This document shows positions 17,702 through 26,180 of a stretch of 64,000 nt of DNA, piece after piece. The DNA comes from JANNAV01 sp031384695 (lineage in GTDB: Bacteria; Pseudomonadota; Alphaproteobacteria; Rhodobacterales; Rhodobacteraceae): contig JANNAV010000073.1 of NCBI GenBank assembly GCA_031384695.1, positions 12,265 to 76,264 of the forward strand. Reading direction: 5' to 3'. Under the pieces are notes generated by a model. The model was not told the origin of the DNA, searched no databases, and saw only the letters and a list, made by a program, of their open reading frames with translations. Every line of letters starts with the position of its first letter. Position 1 is the stretch's first letter. Both the position numbers and the translations under genes were made by a program.

Positions 17702-18855
17702 GCGACGCGCGGTTTCGCTGGCACCCGGAGGCGCGGGTGATGGATGCGCGGGGGGCGCGGGTCATGCCGGTTGCGGCAGGGCCGGTGGTGATCGACGCAC
17801 TGCTTTCGGGGCGTGCTTTGGCGCAGGCGCTGGCCGCACCGGACGGGTTCCGCATTGGTGGGGCGGGGGAGGCACCGGCGCGTGGGCCGGTGCCGATGTT
17901 CGAGACGCTGACCTCGGGCTCCACCGGCGTGCCACGGCGGATATGGCGGTCGCAGGCATCCTGGACGGTGAGTTTTCAGGTGAATGCCGGGCTGTTTGGC
18001 ATCGGGCCGGGGGTGCGGGTGGCCGTGCTGGGGGGGATGGTGCAATCACTCGCACTTTATGGCGCGCTGGAGGCGGTGCATCTGGGGGCGGAGTTGCATC
18101 TGCTGGACGGCATGCGACCGGACCGGCAGGTGGCGGCGTTGGCGCAGCGGCGGGTGGCGGTGATCTATGCCACCCCGGCGCAACTGCGGCTGTTGGCGGC
18201 GGCGGGGGGTTTGGTGCCTGATCTGCGGCTGGTTCTGGTGGGAGGATCGAAGCTGGACCCGGCTTTGCGGGCGGGGTTGCGGCGGCTGTTTCCTGCGGCG
18301 GTAGTGCGTGAGTTTTACGGCGCGGCGGAGGCGAGTTTCATCACTTTGGCGGCGGAGGATAGCCCTTTGGAGTCTGTGGGCCGGGCCTATCCGGGGGTGG
18401 AGATTGCGCTGCGCGCGGGGGCGGTCTGGGTGCGCAGCCCGTATTTGTTTGCGGGGTATGGTGGCGGCGAGGCGGGGGCCGTCTGGGACGAGGATTGGCT
18501 TTCGGTGGGCGAGATGGGGCGGCTTGAGGCGGGCAATCTGTACCTTTCGGGCCGGGCGGGGCGGATGGTGACGGTGGCCGATCAGAACGTGTTTCCCGAG
18601 GGGATCGAGGCGTTCATGGCAGGGTTGCCGGGGGTGCGGCAGGTGGCGGTGATCCCGGGTGCCGATCCGTTGCGGGGGGTGGTGATGGTGGCGGTGGTGC
18701 TGGGAGACGTGGCGCAGGAGGCGGCGATACTGGCGGCCACGCGGCGGCAGTTCGGGGCGCTTGCGGCACCGCGCGCGGTGATCTGGCGCGAGGGCTGGCC
18801 GGTGCTGGCTTCGGGGAAAACCGATCTGCTGGCCATCGCGCGTGACGCGGGATGA
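17698..18855 (+). CDS. Short AMP-forming acyl-CoA/acid ligase
   Basis: 385 aa, clearly shorter than the usual 500-560 because the N-terminal part is reduced. The adenylate motifs are LTSGSTGVPRRI (A3) and REFYGAAEASFITL (A5); A7 reads WLSVGEMG where the family normally has TGD, and A8 is GRAGRMVTVADQNVFPEGIE. The C-terminal catalytic Lys is in LASGKTDLL. It resembles compact OSB-CoA synthetase-like enzymes and is probably an acid:CoA ligase of unusual substrate. The GTG start overlaps the aldolase stop (GTGA); its own stop overlaps the thiolase ATG. Confidence 0.78.
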   Translation: MSDARFRWHPEARVMDARGARVMPVAAGPVVIDALLSGRALAQALAAPDGFRIGGAGEAPARGPVPMFETLTSGSTGVPRRIWRSQASWTVSFQVNAGLFGIGPGVRVAVLGGMVQSLALYGALEAVHLGAELHLLDGMRPDRQVAALAQRRVAVIYATPAQLRLLAAAGGLVPDLRLVLVGGSKLDPALRAGLRRLFPAAVVREFYGAAEASFITLAAEDSPLESVGRAYPGVEIALRAGAVWVRSPYLFAGYGGGEAGAVWDEDWLSVGEMGRLEAGNLYLSGRAGRMVTVADQNVFPEGIEAFMAGLPGVRQVAVIPGADPLRGVVMVAVVLGDVAQEAAILAATRRQFGALAAPRAVIWREGWPVLASGKTDLLAIARDAG

Positions 18856-19934
18856 GCGCGGTGGTGGTGGCCGCGCGGCGGACGGCAGTGGTGCCGCGGG
18901 GGGGGGCGTTTGCGGCGCTGTCGATTGAAGATATGGCGGCGTCGGTGGTGGCGGCCTTGCTGGCGGATGCGGGGATAGCGCCGGAGCGGGTGGACGAAGT
19001 GATTGTGTCCAATGCTTTGGGCGCAGGCGGCAACCCCGCGCGGCGGGTGGCGTTGGCGGCAGGGCTGCCCTTGGCGGTGGCGGGGCTTTCGGTAGACCGG
19101 CAATGCGCGGGGGGCTTGGACGCGGTGCTGCTGGCGCGGGCTTTGGTGGAAAGCGGGGCGGCGGAGGTGGTGATTGCGGGCGGGGTGGAGAGCTATTCGC
19201 GCCGGCCGGTACGCTTTGCGGCTGGTGCGGCGGTGGCCTACGATCAGCCGCCGTTCACGCCCTGGCCCGGGCGTGATCCGGGGATGGCGCAGGCGGCGGA
19301 GGCTTTGGCGCGGCGGTTGGGGATATCGCGGGCGGCGGCGGATGCTTGGGCGGTTTTGAGCCATGGGCGGGCATTGGGTTTGGGTTCGACAGGCGAGATT
19401 GTTGAGGTGGCGGCGCAAGTGCGTGATCCGTTTGCGCGGGCACTGACGGCGGCGGTGGCGGGGCGGGCCAAGGTGGTGGTGGGAGGGATCACGGCGGCCA
19501 ATGCGGCGGTGGCGGCGGATGCGGCGGCGTTTGTGCTGGTGGTATCGGCGCGGGTGGCGGCGGGGTTGCCGGGCGTGCGGGGCATGCGGATTGTGGGCGG
19601 CGCGACGCTGGGGGGTGACCCGGAAGAGCCGGGACTGGCACCGGTGGCGGCGATTGCGGCGGTGCTGGCGCGGGCCGGTGTGCCGGCGGATGAGTTGGCG
19701 GTGAGCGAAATCATGGAGGCCTATGCGGTGCAGGCGATGGCTTGTGTGGCGGCGGCGGGGCTTGATCCGGGGCGGGTGAATATCGGTGGCGGCGCGCTGG
19801 CACGGGGGCATCCGATTGGTGCCTCGGGCGCGGTGCTGGCGGTGCGGCTGTTCTGGCAGTTGCAGGCGGGCTACGGGCTGGCCGCGATTGCGGCGGCGGG
19901 GGGGATCGGCACGGCGTTGTTGGTGGAGCGGTAG
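18852..19934 (+). CDS. Thiolase-family protein lacking two catalytic residues
   Basis: 360 aa, shorter than biosynthetic thiolases (~390). The nucleophile Cys is present in SVDRQCAGGLDA (near residue 85) and the His in GGALARGHPIGASGA. The NEAFA motif reads MEAYA, and the C-terminal C-x-G-G-G loop reads AIAAAGGIGTALL, so the second (acid/base) Cys is missing. It may therefore do a one-sided reaction (acyl transfer or decarboxylative condensation) rather than standard thiolysis. Coupled to the AMP ligase, which could supply its acyl-CoA substrate. Confidence 0.8.
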   Translation: MSAVVVAARRTAVVPRGGAFAALSIEDMAASVVAALLADAGIAPERVDEVIVSNALGAGGNPARRVALAAGLPLAVAGLSVDRQCAGGLDAVLLARALVESGAAEVVIAGGVESYSRRPVRFAAGAAVAYDQPPFTPWPGRDPGMAQAAEALARRLGISRAAADAWAVLSHGRALGLGSTGEIVEVAAQVRDPFARALTAAVAGRAKVVVGGITAANAAVAADAAAFVLVVSARVAAGLPGVRGMRIVGGATLGGDPEEPGLAPVAAIAAVLARAGVPADELAVSEIMEAYAVQAMACVAAAGLDPGRVNIGGGALARGHPIGASGAVLAVRLFWQLQAGYGLAAIAAAGGIGTALLVER

Positions 19935-19936
19935 AT

Positions 19937-20764
19937 TCAGTATTTGCCTGCCACATAAAAGAAGAAACTTTTCAGAAACTGCTCGTAGGTCAGGCCGCCG
20001 ATGCGGGGCAGGGTGGTTTCCGAGCCCCAGGTGAAGATCGGGATGCTGATGCGGCTGTCGCGCCGGGTGGGAATATCGAAATCGCCACGGATCACAACGA
20101 CATGGTCTGGCGACGGGCTGTCTTTGAAGGAGGAATCGATGATTGACGCCTCTATCCCGATGACAATCCGGTAATTCTTGCCAACCAGTTCCTTGCATTT
20201 GGCGAGGAACTTTTCGCGGTCTTTCAGGCTGTCGAGCGCGCCGCCGTAAGAGAAGAAAGAGCAGCCCTGACTCTGGATGTCGGTGAACTGTGCCTTTGCC
20301 ATCCATGCCTCGATTTCAGACATGGTTGTGCCGTCGCTGTCGTCTTTGTCGGAATGGTAATCGTACCACCAGTTCTCGGAATCGCGGATGCTGGCGAGGA
20401 TGATCCAATCCACATGTTCGAAGGCTTCGACGACGGTGCCTGCGGTGTCTTTGATGCCTGCAGGGCAGGGCATCGTCAGGAGTTCGGCATCGGGTTTCAG
20501 CTTCCATTTGCGGATGCTGGCCTCGCCGGTTTCAAACAGGCTGGTGACGGCGGTGGCGTAAAGCAGCGGTTGTGACTGGGCGATGGCAAACAGGATCGAC
20601 GCCGGGCCGCAGACCCCGGCGCTGGTCTGATTGATCTTGTAGGGGTTGTTAATGCGGATGCGCAGGCCGGCGGCGATTTTGGCGCGATCCAGTTTGGTGA
20701 ATTTCCCGGCAGTGCTGCGGGCTGCGAAATCATCGACGTGTTTCAGGGCGAGGTCTTTGGTCAT
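19937..20764 (-). CDS. Papain-like cysteine peptidase candidate, unknown function
   Basis: 275 aa, no signal peptide. INQTSAGVCGPASILFAIAQ has Gln46 six residues before Cys52, the same spacing as the oxyanion Gln and nucleophile Cys of papain-like enzymes, with Cys at a helix start. SPDHVVVIRGDF supplies a candidate His221, and FTWGS (Trp246) lies downstream as in that fold. It is Lys/Ile-richer and of lower G+C than its neighbours, hinting at transfer. It converges on the thiolase gene with a 2-nt gap. No immunity-like partner is adjacent. Peptidase, transglutaminase-like or toxin activity are all possible. Confidence 0.5.
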   Translation of the reverse strand: MTKDLALKHVDDFAARSTAGKFTKLDRAKIAAGLRIRINNPYKINQTSAGVCGPASILFAIAQSQPLLYATAVTSLFETGEASIRKWKLKPDAELLTMPCPAGIKDTAGTVVEAFEHVDWIILASIRDSENWWYDYHSDKDDSDGTTMSEIEAWMAKAQFTDIQSQGCSFFSYGGALDSLKDREKFLAKCKELVGKNYRIVIGIEASIIDSSFKDSPSPDHVVVIRGDFDIPTRRDSRISIPIFTWGSETTLPRIGGLTYEQFLKSFFFYVAGKY

Positions 20765-20960
20765 GGGCCTTATCCTTACAATACAGGAAACCGGCGGGCA
20801 AAGGGCCGGATGAAAACATCACGCTATGGCGCCGGGCGCAAATTTCAAAATACCGATAGCAAAAGACGTCGATGGGCAACACGGGCCACGTGCAAAAGCT
20901 ACTCCGAGGCGCAAATTTCCTCAAGCGGAAGTTTTGAGCGCGCCCCGGGATGCCCTTCGG

Positions 20961-21503
20961 TCAGCGGCGCGACAGCAGGGCTGCGGGGCGGGCGGCGGCG
21001 ATGGTTTGGGTGATCAGGCCCGCGAGGACCGCCTTGATGGTGTCGCCGATCATGTAGGGGGCGGCGAGGAGGGCGGCCTCAGGCAGGGTTTTGTCCAGCA
21101 TCACCGACATGCCGACAACGCCAAAGCCGTTCAGCAGCACGAGGCCACCCAGAAACGCGCCTATGGTGGAAGCCAGCCCGATGTTGGCGCGCAGGTGGGT
21201 GGTGATGGCGCCAGCCACAAAGGCCGCGACCGGGAAGCCGATCAGATAGCCGATGGTCGGCGAGGCCAAGAGGCCAAAGCCGCCGCGCCCGCCCGCCAGC
21301 AGCGGCAGACCGCAGAGCGTGAGGAACAGGAACAGCAGCACCGCCGCCGCACCATTGCGCGCGCCCAGCACCGTGCCGCACAGCATGATGCCCAAGGATT
21401 GCGCGGTGATCGGCACGCCCGAGGCGAGGTCGATCTTCGGCACCAGCCCGAGAACGGCGATCAAGGCGGCGAAAAGTGCGATATGGGTGAGGTTCTTTTC
21501 CAT
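20961..21503 (-). CDS. bioY: Biotin ECF transporter S component
   Basis: 180 aa with about six membrane helices. Substrate-binding protein of the energy-coupling-factor biotin importer. LAGGRGGFGLLASPTIGYLIGFP is the BioY signature, and PITAQSLGIMLCGTVLGARNG is conserved. The ATG at 21503 starts MEKNLTHIALFA. Third gene of bioM-bioN-bioY. Confidence 0.94.
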   Translation of the reverse strand: MEKNLTHIALFAALIAVLGLVPKIDLASGVPITAQSLGIMLCGTVLGARNGAAAVLLFLFLTLCGLPLLAGGRGGFGLLASPTIGYLIGFPVAAFVAGAITTHLRANIGLASTIGAFLGGLVLLNGFGVVGMSVMLDKTLPEAALLAAPYMIGDTIKAVLAGLITQTIAAARPAALLSRR

Positions 21504-21527
21504 GGTGGTCTCCCTGTTCACCGGCCA

Positions 21528-22127
21528 TTAACCAGTTCCGCCACGGGCGCGCAATGCCTCGGCGGTGTTTTCGGCATCATCAAGGGCGGCGAGGGTTGCG
21601 GGCATCAGGATGCGCCAGCCGGGGCGGCGGGGCGAGCGGGCGCGCCAGGCGTGGCGCAGCGTGGTCATCCGTTCCAGCATCACCGGGATGAAGCGGATGG
21701 TGAGGGCGATGGCAAGGGCGAAGGTGCGGGGGTTGAGGCCGAGGCGGGCGAGGGGGCGCGCCGCGCGTTGCAGGGTGGCGATCATGTCGGCAAGCCGGGT
21801 GGTCATGGTCACGAAATTGGCGGCAGCGACGGCGGCGAGCATGCGGAGCACAATGGCCGCACCTTCGCCGGGGGCGCGGGTGACGAGGTGCCAGAGGGCC
21901 ACGATGACGATGAAGGGCAGCAAGGGGCGCAGCATGTGCAGCGAGGCGCGGGCAAAGCTGTGGCCGCCGGTGGCGATGATGGCGGCGACAAGGGTTACGG
22001 CGGCGGCGAGGGCAAGCGGCGATTTCAGGGCGAACAGCAGCACCGTGGTGGCGGTGAGGGCGCCAAGTTTTGCCCCCGCAGGCAGGCGGTGTGCCCAGGT
22101 TTCAACCGGCGAGGTGAGTGTCAGCAT
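21528..22127 (-). CDS. bioN: Biotin ECF transporter transmembrane (T) component
   Basis: 199 aa. EcfT-type membrane protein that couples BioM ATP hydrolysis to BioY. Hydrophobic helices such as LGALTATTVLLFAL precede the coupling region with RRPGWRILMPATLAALDDAE, and AEALRARGG matches the conserved EALxARG coupling motif at the C-terminus. The start codon lies 26 nt inside the end of bioM, so translation is probably coupled. Confidence 0.92.
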   Translation of the reverse strand: MLTLTSPVETWAHRLPAGAKLGALTATTVLLFALKSPLALAAAVTLVAAIIATGGHSFARASLHMLRPLLPFIVIVALWHLVTRAPGEGAAIVLRMLAAVAAANFVTMTTRLADMIATLQRAARPLARLGLNPRTFALAIALTIRFIPVMLERMTTLRHAWRARSPRRPGWRILMPATLAALDDAENTAEALRARGGTG

Positions 22128-22824
22128 CCTGCTCTCCCAACCTTGCCATCTCGGCGGTGAAGGCTTTGATGGTGGCGGCGGCAGGGCCGTCGGCGCGGAT
22201 GTGGCCTGCATCAAGCCACAGCACGCGGTCGGCCAGCGCCACTGCGGCGGGCGCATGGGTGATGGTGATCAGCCGTTGCGGCAGGGCGGCAAGGCGGCGG
22301 GAGAGGCGGGCTTTGGTCGGCAGATCGAGGCCCGCGAAAGGCTCGTCCAGCAGGATGGTGCCGGGGTTCATCAAGAGGACCGCCAGCAGGCAGAGGTAGT
22401 GGCGCTGGCCTTGGGAAAGGGTGTGGGTGGGCGCTTTGGCCCAATGGCTGCGGGACTCTGTGGCCAGCAGGGTTTGCACGGCGGCGGCGGGGTTGGGGTG
22501 GCCTTGCTGGATCAGACCGAAGGCAAGCTCCTCTTCCACCGTGGGGAACAGGATCTGGTGATCGGGGTTCTGAAACAGGATGCCGAGCTGCGCCAGCAGC
22601 GCCTTGCGGTCTTGCGCGGGGTTGAGGCCGTTGATCTGCACGCTGCCGGTGGAGGGCGGGGTGAGCCCGGCGATCAGGCGCAGAAGCGTGGTTTTGCCCG
22701 AGCCGTTGCGGCCGATGATGCCGATGCGGGCTTCGGTGAGGGTGAGGCTCAGGGGGTGCAGGATGGTTTTGCCGGAGAGGGTGACGCTGGCGTTGATAAG
22801 GTTGATGCCGGGGGCGTCGCGCAT
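22102..22824 (-). CDS. bioM: Biotin ECF transporter ATP-binding component
   Basis: 240 aa ABC ATPase. Walker A IGRNGSGKTTLLRLIAG, Q-loop LFQNPDHQILFPTVEEE (the NPDxQ motif is typical of ECF ATPases), signature TLSQGQRHYLCLLAVLL, Walker B TILLDEPFAGLDLP and H-loop ITHAP. First gene of bioMNY. A perfect 23-bp tandem duplication sits 12 nt upstream of its ATG. No BioR-type TTATCTATAA operator was seen. Confidence 0.94.
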   Translation of the reverse strand: MRDAPGINLINASVTLSGKTILHPLSLTLTEARIGIIGRNGSGKTTLLRLIAGLTPPSTGSVQINGLNPAQDRKALLAQLGILFQNPDHQILFPTVEEELAFGLIQQGHPNPAAAVQTLLATESRSHWAKAPTHTLSQGQRHYLCLLAVLLMNPGTILLDEPFAGLDLPTKARLSRRLAALPQRLITITHAPAAVALADRVLWLDAGHIRADGPAAATIKAFTAEMARLGEQDADTHLAG

Positions 22825-22835
22825 GGGGGATCCTT

Positions 22836-22881
22836 TCCGCTGGCAAGGCTTCTAGCGCTCCGCTGGCAAGGCTTCTAGCGC
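22836..22881. repeat. Perfect 23-bp tandem duplication upstream of bioM
   Basis: TCCGCTGGCAAGGCTTCTAG followed by CGC occurs twice head-to-tail at 22836-22858 and 22859-22881. It lies directly before the ribosome-binding region of bioM, so it doubles whatever leader or promoter element it carries. Confidence 0.9.
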
Positions 22882-22945
22882 GCAGCGGGGGAAGGTGCAA
22901 ATGCGGGGGCCTACGCGGCACTTTTGCGGCCGGGATCATGAAAAT

Positions 22946-22972
22946 GCCGGGCATCCTTTGGGGACGCCCGGC
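22946..22972 (-). terminator. Stem-loop terminator on the minus strand
   Basis: GCCGGGC..GCCCGGC with a TCC/GGA extension; on the minus strand the stem is followed by ATTTTC. It would end transcription from the lipoprotein gene at 23133-23393 before bioM. Confidence 0.6.
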
Positions 22973-23023
22973 TGATGCTGCGGCTGTGGTCCGGTGCTTG
23001 CAGCGGACCGGTTGTGCCTTAAA

Positions 23024-23129
23024 GCGTGTTACGTCCAATCGGGTTCAACCGATTGGGCGCGACACGCAACATTCCCAAGCCGGTCTTGTCCTGGATTTCC
23101 TTCAATCTGAATCAGATTGAAGGAAATCC
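23024..23129. repeat. Two adjacent large palindromes
   Basis: First: GCGTGT..CCAATCGG-GTTCAA-CCGATTGG..ACACGC (23024-23067). Second: a perfect palindrome at 23093-23129, 18-nt arms beginning GGATTTCCTTCAATCTGA around a single central A. The second starts 3 nt after the lipoprotein stop. Intergenic mosaic palindromes of this look are common in alphaproteobacteria. Confidence 0.85.
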
Positions 23130-23132
23130 GCT

Positions 23133-23393
23133 CTAGCAATCGTCGGTATAGGTCTGGCCGTTCGAGTTGCGATAGTAGCACTGGCCGCGCTGGGGGGCGG
23201 GACCGATCAGGGTGGAGGCGGCGACGCCGACAGCAGCCCCGATCAATGCGCCCTGCACGCGGTTTGAGGGTTTCGAGACCGCAGCCCCCAGAACCGCCCC
23301 GCCAAGCGCGCCTGCGGCGGTATTCTGGTCGGTGGTCTGGCAGGCCGAGAGCGACAGGGCGATTACCGGCAGGATAAGGAAAAATTTGGTCAT
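23133..23393 (-). CDS. Small glycine-zipper lipoprotein
   Basis: 86 aa. Signal peptide with lipobox SLSAC (Cys18), then a glycine-zipper region AAGALGGAVLGAAVS and QGALIGAAVGVAAST, ending with a short Cys-containing tail RGQCYYRNSNGQTYTDDC. Predicted outer-membrane lipoprotein of the 17-kDa-antigen/SlyB-like style. The specific role is unknown. Confidence 0.82.
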   Translation of the reverse strand: MTKFFLILPVIALSLSACQTTDQNTAAGALGGAVLGAAVSKPSNRVQGALIGAAVGVAASTLIGPAPQRGQCYYRNSNGQTYTDDC

Positions 23394-23495
23394 GGCAGCC
23401 TCGATTCGGTTTGAGGGGGTGAGGGAGTGAGCGGGTTACGAGGGGACAACGCGTGGCGGCAGGAATGGTTCCGCAAGGCGGCGGAACAACTTGCG

Positions 23496-24731
23496 TTACG
23501 CGGTGCGCCGGATGGTGCGGTTGAGGCCGAGAAACAGGCCGATGGCGCCTATCAGGGCGGCGCAGGGCATGGCGATGCCGAAGCCCTGCGCATCGGCCAA
23601 AAGGCCCACTCCCAGAACCGAGATCGCGCCCGCCGCGCGGGCCAGCATCAGGTTGTTGCCCAGAACCCGGCTTCGCATGTGTTCGGGGGTGCGGTTCTGC
23701 AAGATGATGTTGTTGCCTGTCACGACATAGCTGCAGCCAAACCCCAGCAAGAACAGGCAGGCGATAGCGAGTGTGGTGGCACCCGGAAACACGCTGAGCG
23801 CCGGAAAGAGCAACCCATCAAGCAGCATCACCGCGACAAGCACCCGCAGCGTCGCGCGTTCCTGCCCGTGACCCGAATTGCGCCTTGCATGAACCAGACC
23901 TGCGAACAGCCCGCCCGCCATCAGACTGGCGGTCAGCAGGGTGAAATATGCGGGCGAGAACAGCGAGAAGCGGTCGTTGATCGCGGGCATCATGCTTGTC
24001 AGCGGCCTTTGCATCACCGCCACCACGAGGACGAAGAGACTGGCACGAAAGACCACCGGGTTGGTCCAGAACACGGTGAGGCCAGCGACAACCTCGGGCA
24101 ACAGTGCGGGGGCGTCGGTTGCCTCTTTCGGCGGCTGCGGGTGCAAGGTGATACCACTGAGGCACCACAGATACCCCAGCGTTCCCAATGCGTTGGCAGC
24201 AAAAGCCAAAGGCGCGATGCCCAGCCCGAAGGAAAACAGCATCCCTGCCAGCAATGGCCCCAGAATATAGCTGATCTGCACCACGCTGACATTGACGGCA
24301 ACCGCCGCAGACAGGTTCTGCTGGCTGACAAGCCGGTTCAGAAGTCCAAAGAACGCAGGCTGGCCAAAGCCCACGAGCGTACCCTCGACGAGGGCAAATC
24401 CTGCCAGCATGGCAGGGGTCAGCGCACCTGATGCCGCAACCGCTGAGAGCGTCAACCCGGTGCAGACCTGCAACCACAAGACCGATTTGAGGATGCGGAG
24501 CCTGTCGCCACGATCGGCAAAGGCCGCAGCGAACGGGGTGACGAGGATGGACGGGAACAGATCGCAGAAATAAGCGATGCCGACCCAGGTTGCGGACGCG
24601 GTTGTCTGCCACATCCACCAGCCAATCGACAGCAGCGTGATCCAGTAGAAGACATAGGATATCCCGTAGCCGGTGACAAACCGCAGATATGCGGGTTCGC
24701 GGAGCACGCCGAATCCATCCCTGAGCCGCAT
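23496..24731 (-). CDS. MFS transporter, EntS/MFS_3 type
   Basis: 411 aa with about twelve predicted helices. LREPAYLRFVTGYGISYVFY at the N-terminus, the cytoplasmic loop FADRGDRLRILKSV after helix 2 and RTPEHMRSRVLGNN between halves match the family related to enterobactin exporter EntS. Substrate unknown; no siderophore genes are adjacent. Base composition looks a little less G+C-rich than the flanking genes. Confidence 0.83.
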   Translation of the reverse strand: MRLRDGFGVLREPAYLRFVTGYGISYVFYWITLLSIGWWMWQTTASATWVGIAYFCDLFPSILVTPFAAAFADRGDRLRILKSVLWLQVCTGLTLSAVAASGALTPAMLAGFALVEGTLVGFGQPAFFGLLNRLVSQQNLSAAVAVNVSVVQISYILGPLLAGMLFSFGLGIAPLAFAANALGTLGYLWCLSGITLHPQPPKEATDAPALLPEVVAGLTVFWTNPVVFRASLFVLVVAVMQRPLTSMMPAINDRFSLFSPAYFTLLTASLMAGGLFAGLVHARRNSGHGQERATLRVLVAVMLLDGLLFPALSVFPGATTLAIACLFLLGFGCSYVVTGNNIILQNRTPEHMRSRVLGNNLMLARAAGAISVLGVGLLADAQGFGIAMPCAALIGAIGLFLGLNRTIRRTA

Positions 24732-24820
24732 TCAGCACTTTCTTTCTTCGCGCGCTGGCCCGACCGTTTTGGCGGGCCGGGCCTTGCGCCTGTGCAGGCC
24801 CGGCGGTTTGGGTGAGTTTA

Positions 24821-24839
24821 GTCGGGGTGAACCCCCGAC
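24821..24839 (-). terminator. Stem-loop right after gabT
   Basis: GTCGGGG-TGAAC-CCCCGAC begins immediately after the gabT stop on the minus strand. Further hairpins (GGCCCG..CGGGCC and GGGCCT..AGGCCC) follow at about 24767-24802. There is no long T-run, so it may be a repeat rather than a strict terminator. Confidence 0.5.
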
Positions 24840-26114
24840 CTACGTGCGGGCCGCCGCCACGGCTGCCTCAAGAATATCCATCGCTTCGGCGAAGTGGGCG
24901 TCGGGGATGGTGATGGGGGCGAGGAAGCGGATGACGTTGCCGTAGACGCCGCAGGTGAGCAGGATCAGGCCGCGCTTTTGCGCCTCGGCGCGGACGCGGG
25001 TGGTGAAGCCTGCGTCGGGCTCGTGCGTGCCTGGGTTGGCGAATTCGACCGCCACCATGAAGCCGGGGCCGCGGATGTCTGCGATCTCGGGGGCGGTGGA
25101 GCGGATCGCCTCCAGACGCTGTTTCAGGCGGCTGCCAAGTTCGTTGGCGCGGTCGCAAAGCGCCTCGTCTTCGATTACGTCGAGCACAGCGTTGGCCGCC
25201 GCGATGCCCAGGGGGTTGCCGCCATAGGTGCCGCCAAGCCCGCCGGGGTGGGCCGCGTCCATCAGGCTGGCGCGGCCGGTAAGGGCGGCGAGGGGCAGGC
25301 CTCCGGCGAGGCCCTTGGCCATGGTGGTGATGTCGGCGGCGATGCCGTAGCCTTCCATCGCGAACATGTGGCCGGTGCGGGCAAAGCCGGTCTGCACCTC
25401 GTCGGCGATCATCACGATGCCATGCTCGTCGCAAAGTTTGCGGATGGCGCGGACAAGGTCTTTGGGGGCGGGATAAAAGCCGCCCTCGCCCTGCACCGGC
25501 TCGAAGATGATGGCCGCGACCCGGGCGGGATCAAGATCGGCCTTGAACAGTTTGGTGATGCCGTCCATCGCGTGGGCGGTGGTGACGCCGTGGATCTCTT
25601 GCGGGAAGGGGACGTGGTAGATATCGGGCATCATGGCGCCGAAACCCTTCTTGTAGGGCTCCACCTTGCCAGTGAGCGACATGCCGAGGAAGGTGCGGCC
25701 GTGAAAGGCGCCGCCGAAGGCAATCACCGCGTTGCGCCCGGTGGCGATGCGGGCGACTTTGACGGCGTTTTCGATGGCCTCGGCGCCGGTGGTGACGAAG
25801 ACGGTTTTCTTCGGCCAATCGCCGGGGACGGCGGCGTTCAGGCGCTCGGCCAGGCGGACGTAATTCTCGTAAGGCAGCACCTGATGGCAGGTGTGGGTGA
25901 AGCGCGACATCTGTTCGGTGACGGCGGCCATCACGCGCGGGTGGCAGTGGCCGGTGTTCACCACCGCGATGCCGGCGGCGAAATCAATGTAGCGGTTGCC
26001 CTCGATATCCCAGACCTCGGAATTGACCGCGCGGTCCACATAGATCTGGGTCATCACCCCGATGCCACGCGAGATCGAGGCATCACGGCGGCTGGCGACT
26101 TCGGCGTTTTTCAT
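24840..26114 (-). CDS. gabT: 4-aminobutyrate aminotransferase
   Basis: PLP enzyme transferring the amino group of GABA to 2-oxoglutarate, giving succinate semialdehyde. 424 aa, class III aminotransferase. VFVTTGAEAIENAVKVAR (PLP phosphate site), GAFHGRTFLGMSLTGK, MIADEVQTGFARTG (Asp contacting the pyridine N) and TTMAKGLAGGLPLAAL (Schiff-base Lys) are present. The start at 26114 gives MKNAEVASRRDASISRGIG, as in close relatives. No gabD is adjacent. Confidence 0.92.
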   Translation of the reverse strand: MKNAEVASRRDASISRGIGVMTQIYVDRAVNSEVWDIEGNRYIDFAAGIAVVNTGHCHPRVMAAVTEQMSRFTHTCHQVLPYENYVRLAERLNAAVPGDWPKKTVFVTTGAEAIENAVKVARIATGRNAVIAFGGAFHGRTFLGMSLTGKVEPYKKGFGAMMPDIYHVPFPQEIHGVTTAHAMDGITKLFKADLDPARVAAIIFEPVQGEGGFYPAPKDLVRAIRKLCDEHGIVMIADEVQTGFARTGHMFAMEGYGIAADITTMAKGLAGGLPLAALTGRASLMDAAHPGGLGGTYGGNPLGIAAANAVLDVIEDEALCDRANELGSRLKQRLEAIRSTAPEIADIRGPGFMVAVEFANPGTHEPDAGFTTRVRAEAQKRGLILLTCGVYGNVIRFLAPITIPDAHFAEAMDILEAAVAAART

Positions 26115-26180
26115 CGGTTTGGTCCTTCGGGTGGTTTGGAGGTATTTGATCAAATTTCGATGCCGGTTTCAATGGCAAAG

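Noticed and set aside
20826..22160. 444-aa open frame on the plus strand across bioY and bioN
   Set aside because: Gly/Gln/Glu-rich antisense translation of two clear membrane proteins.
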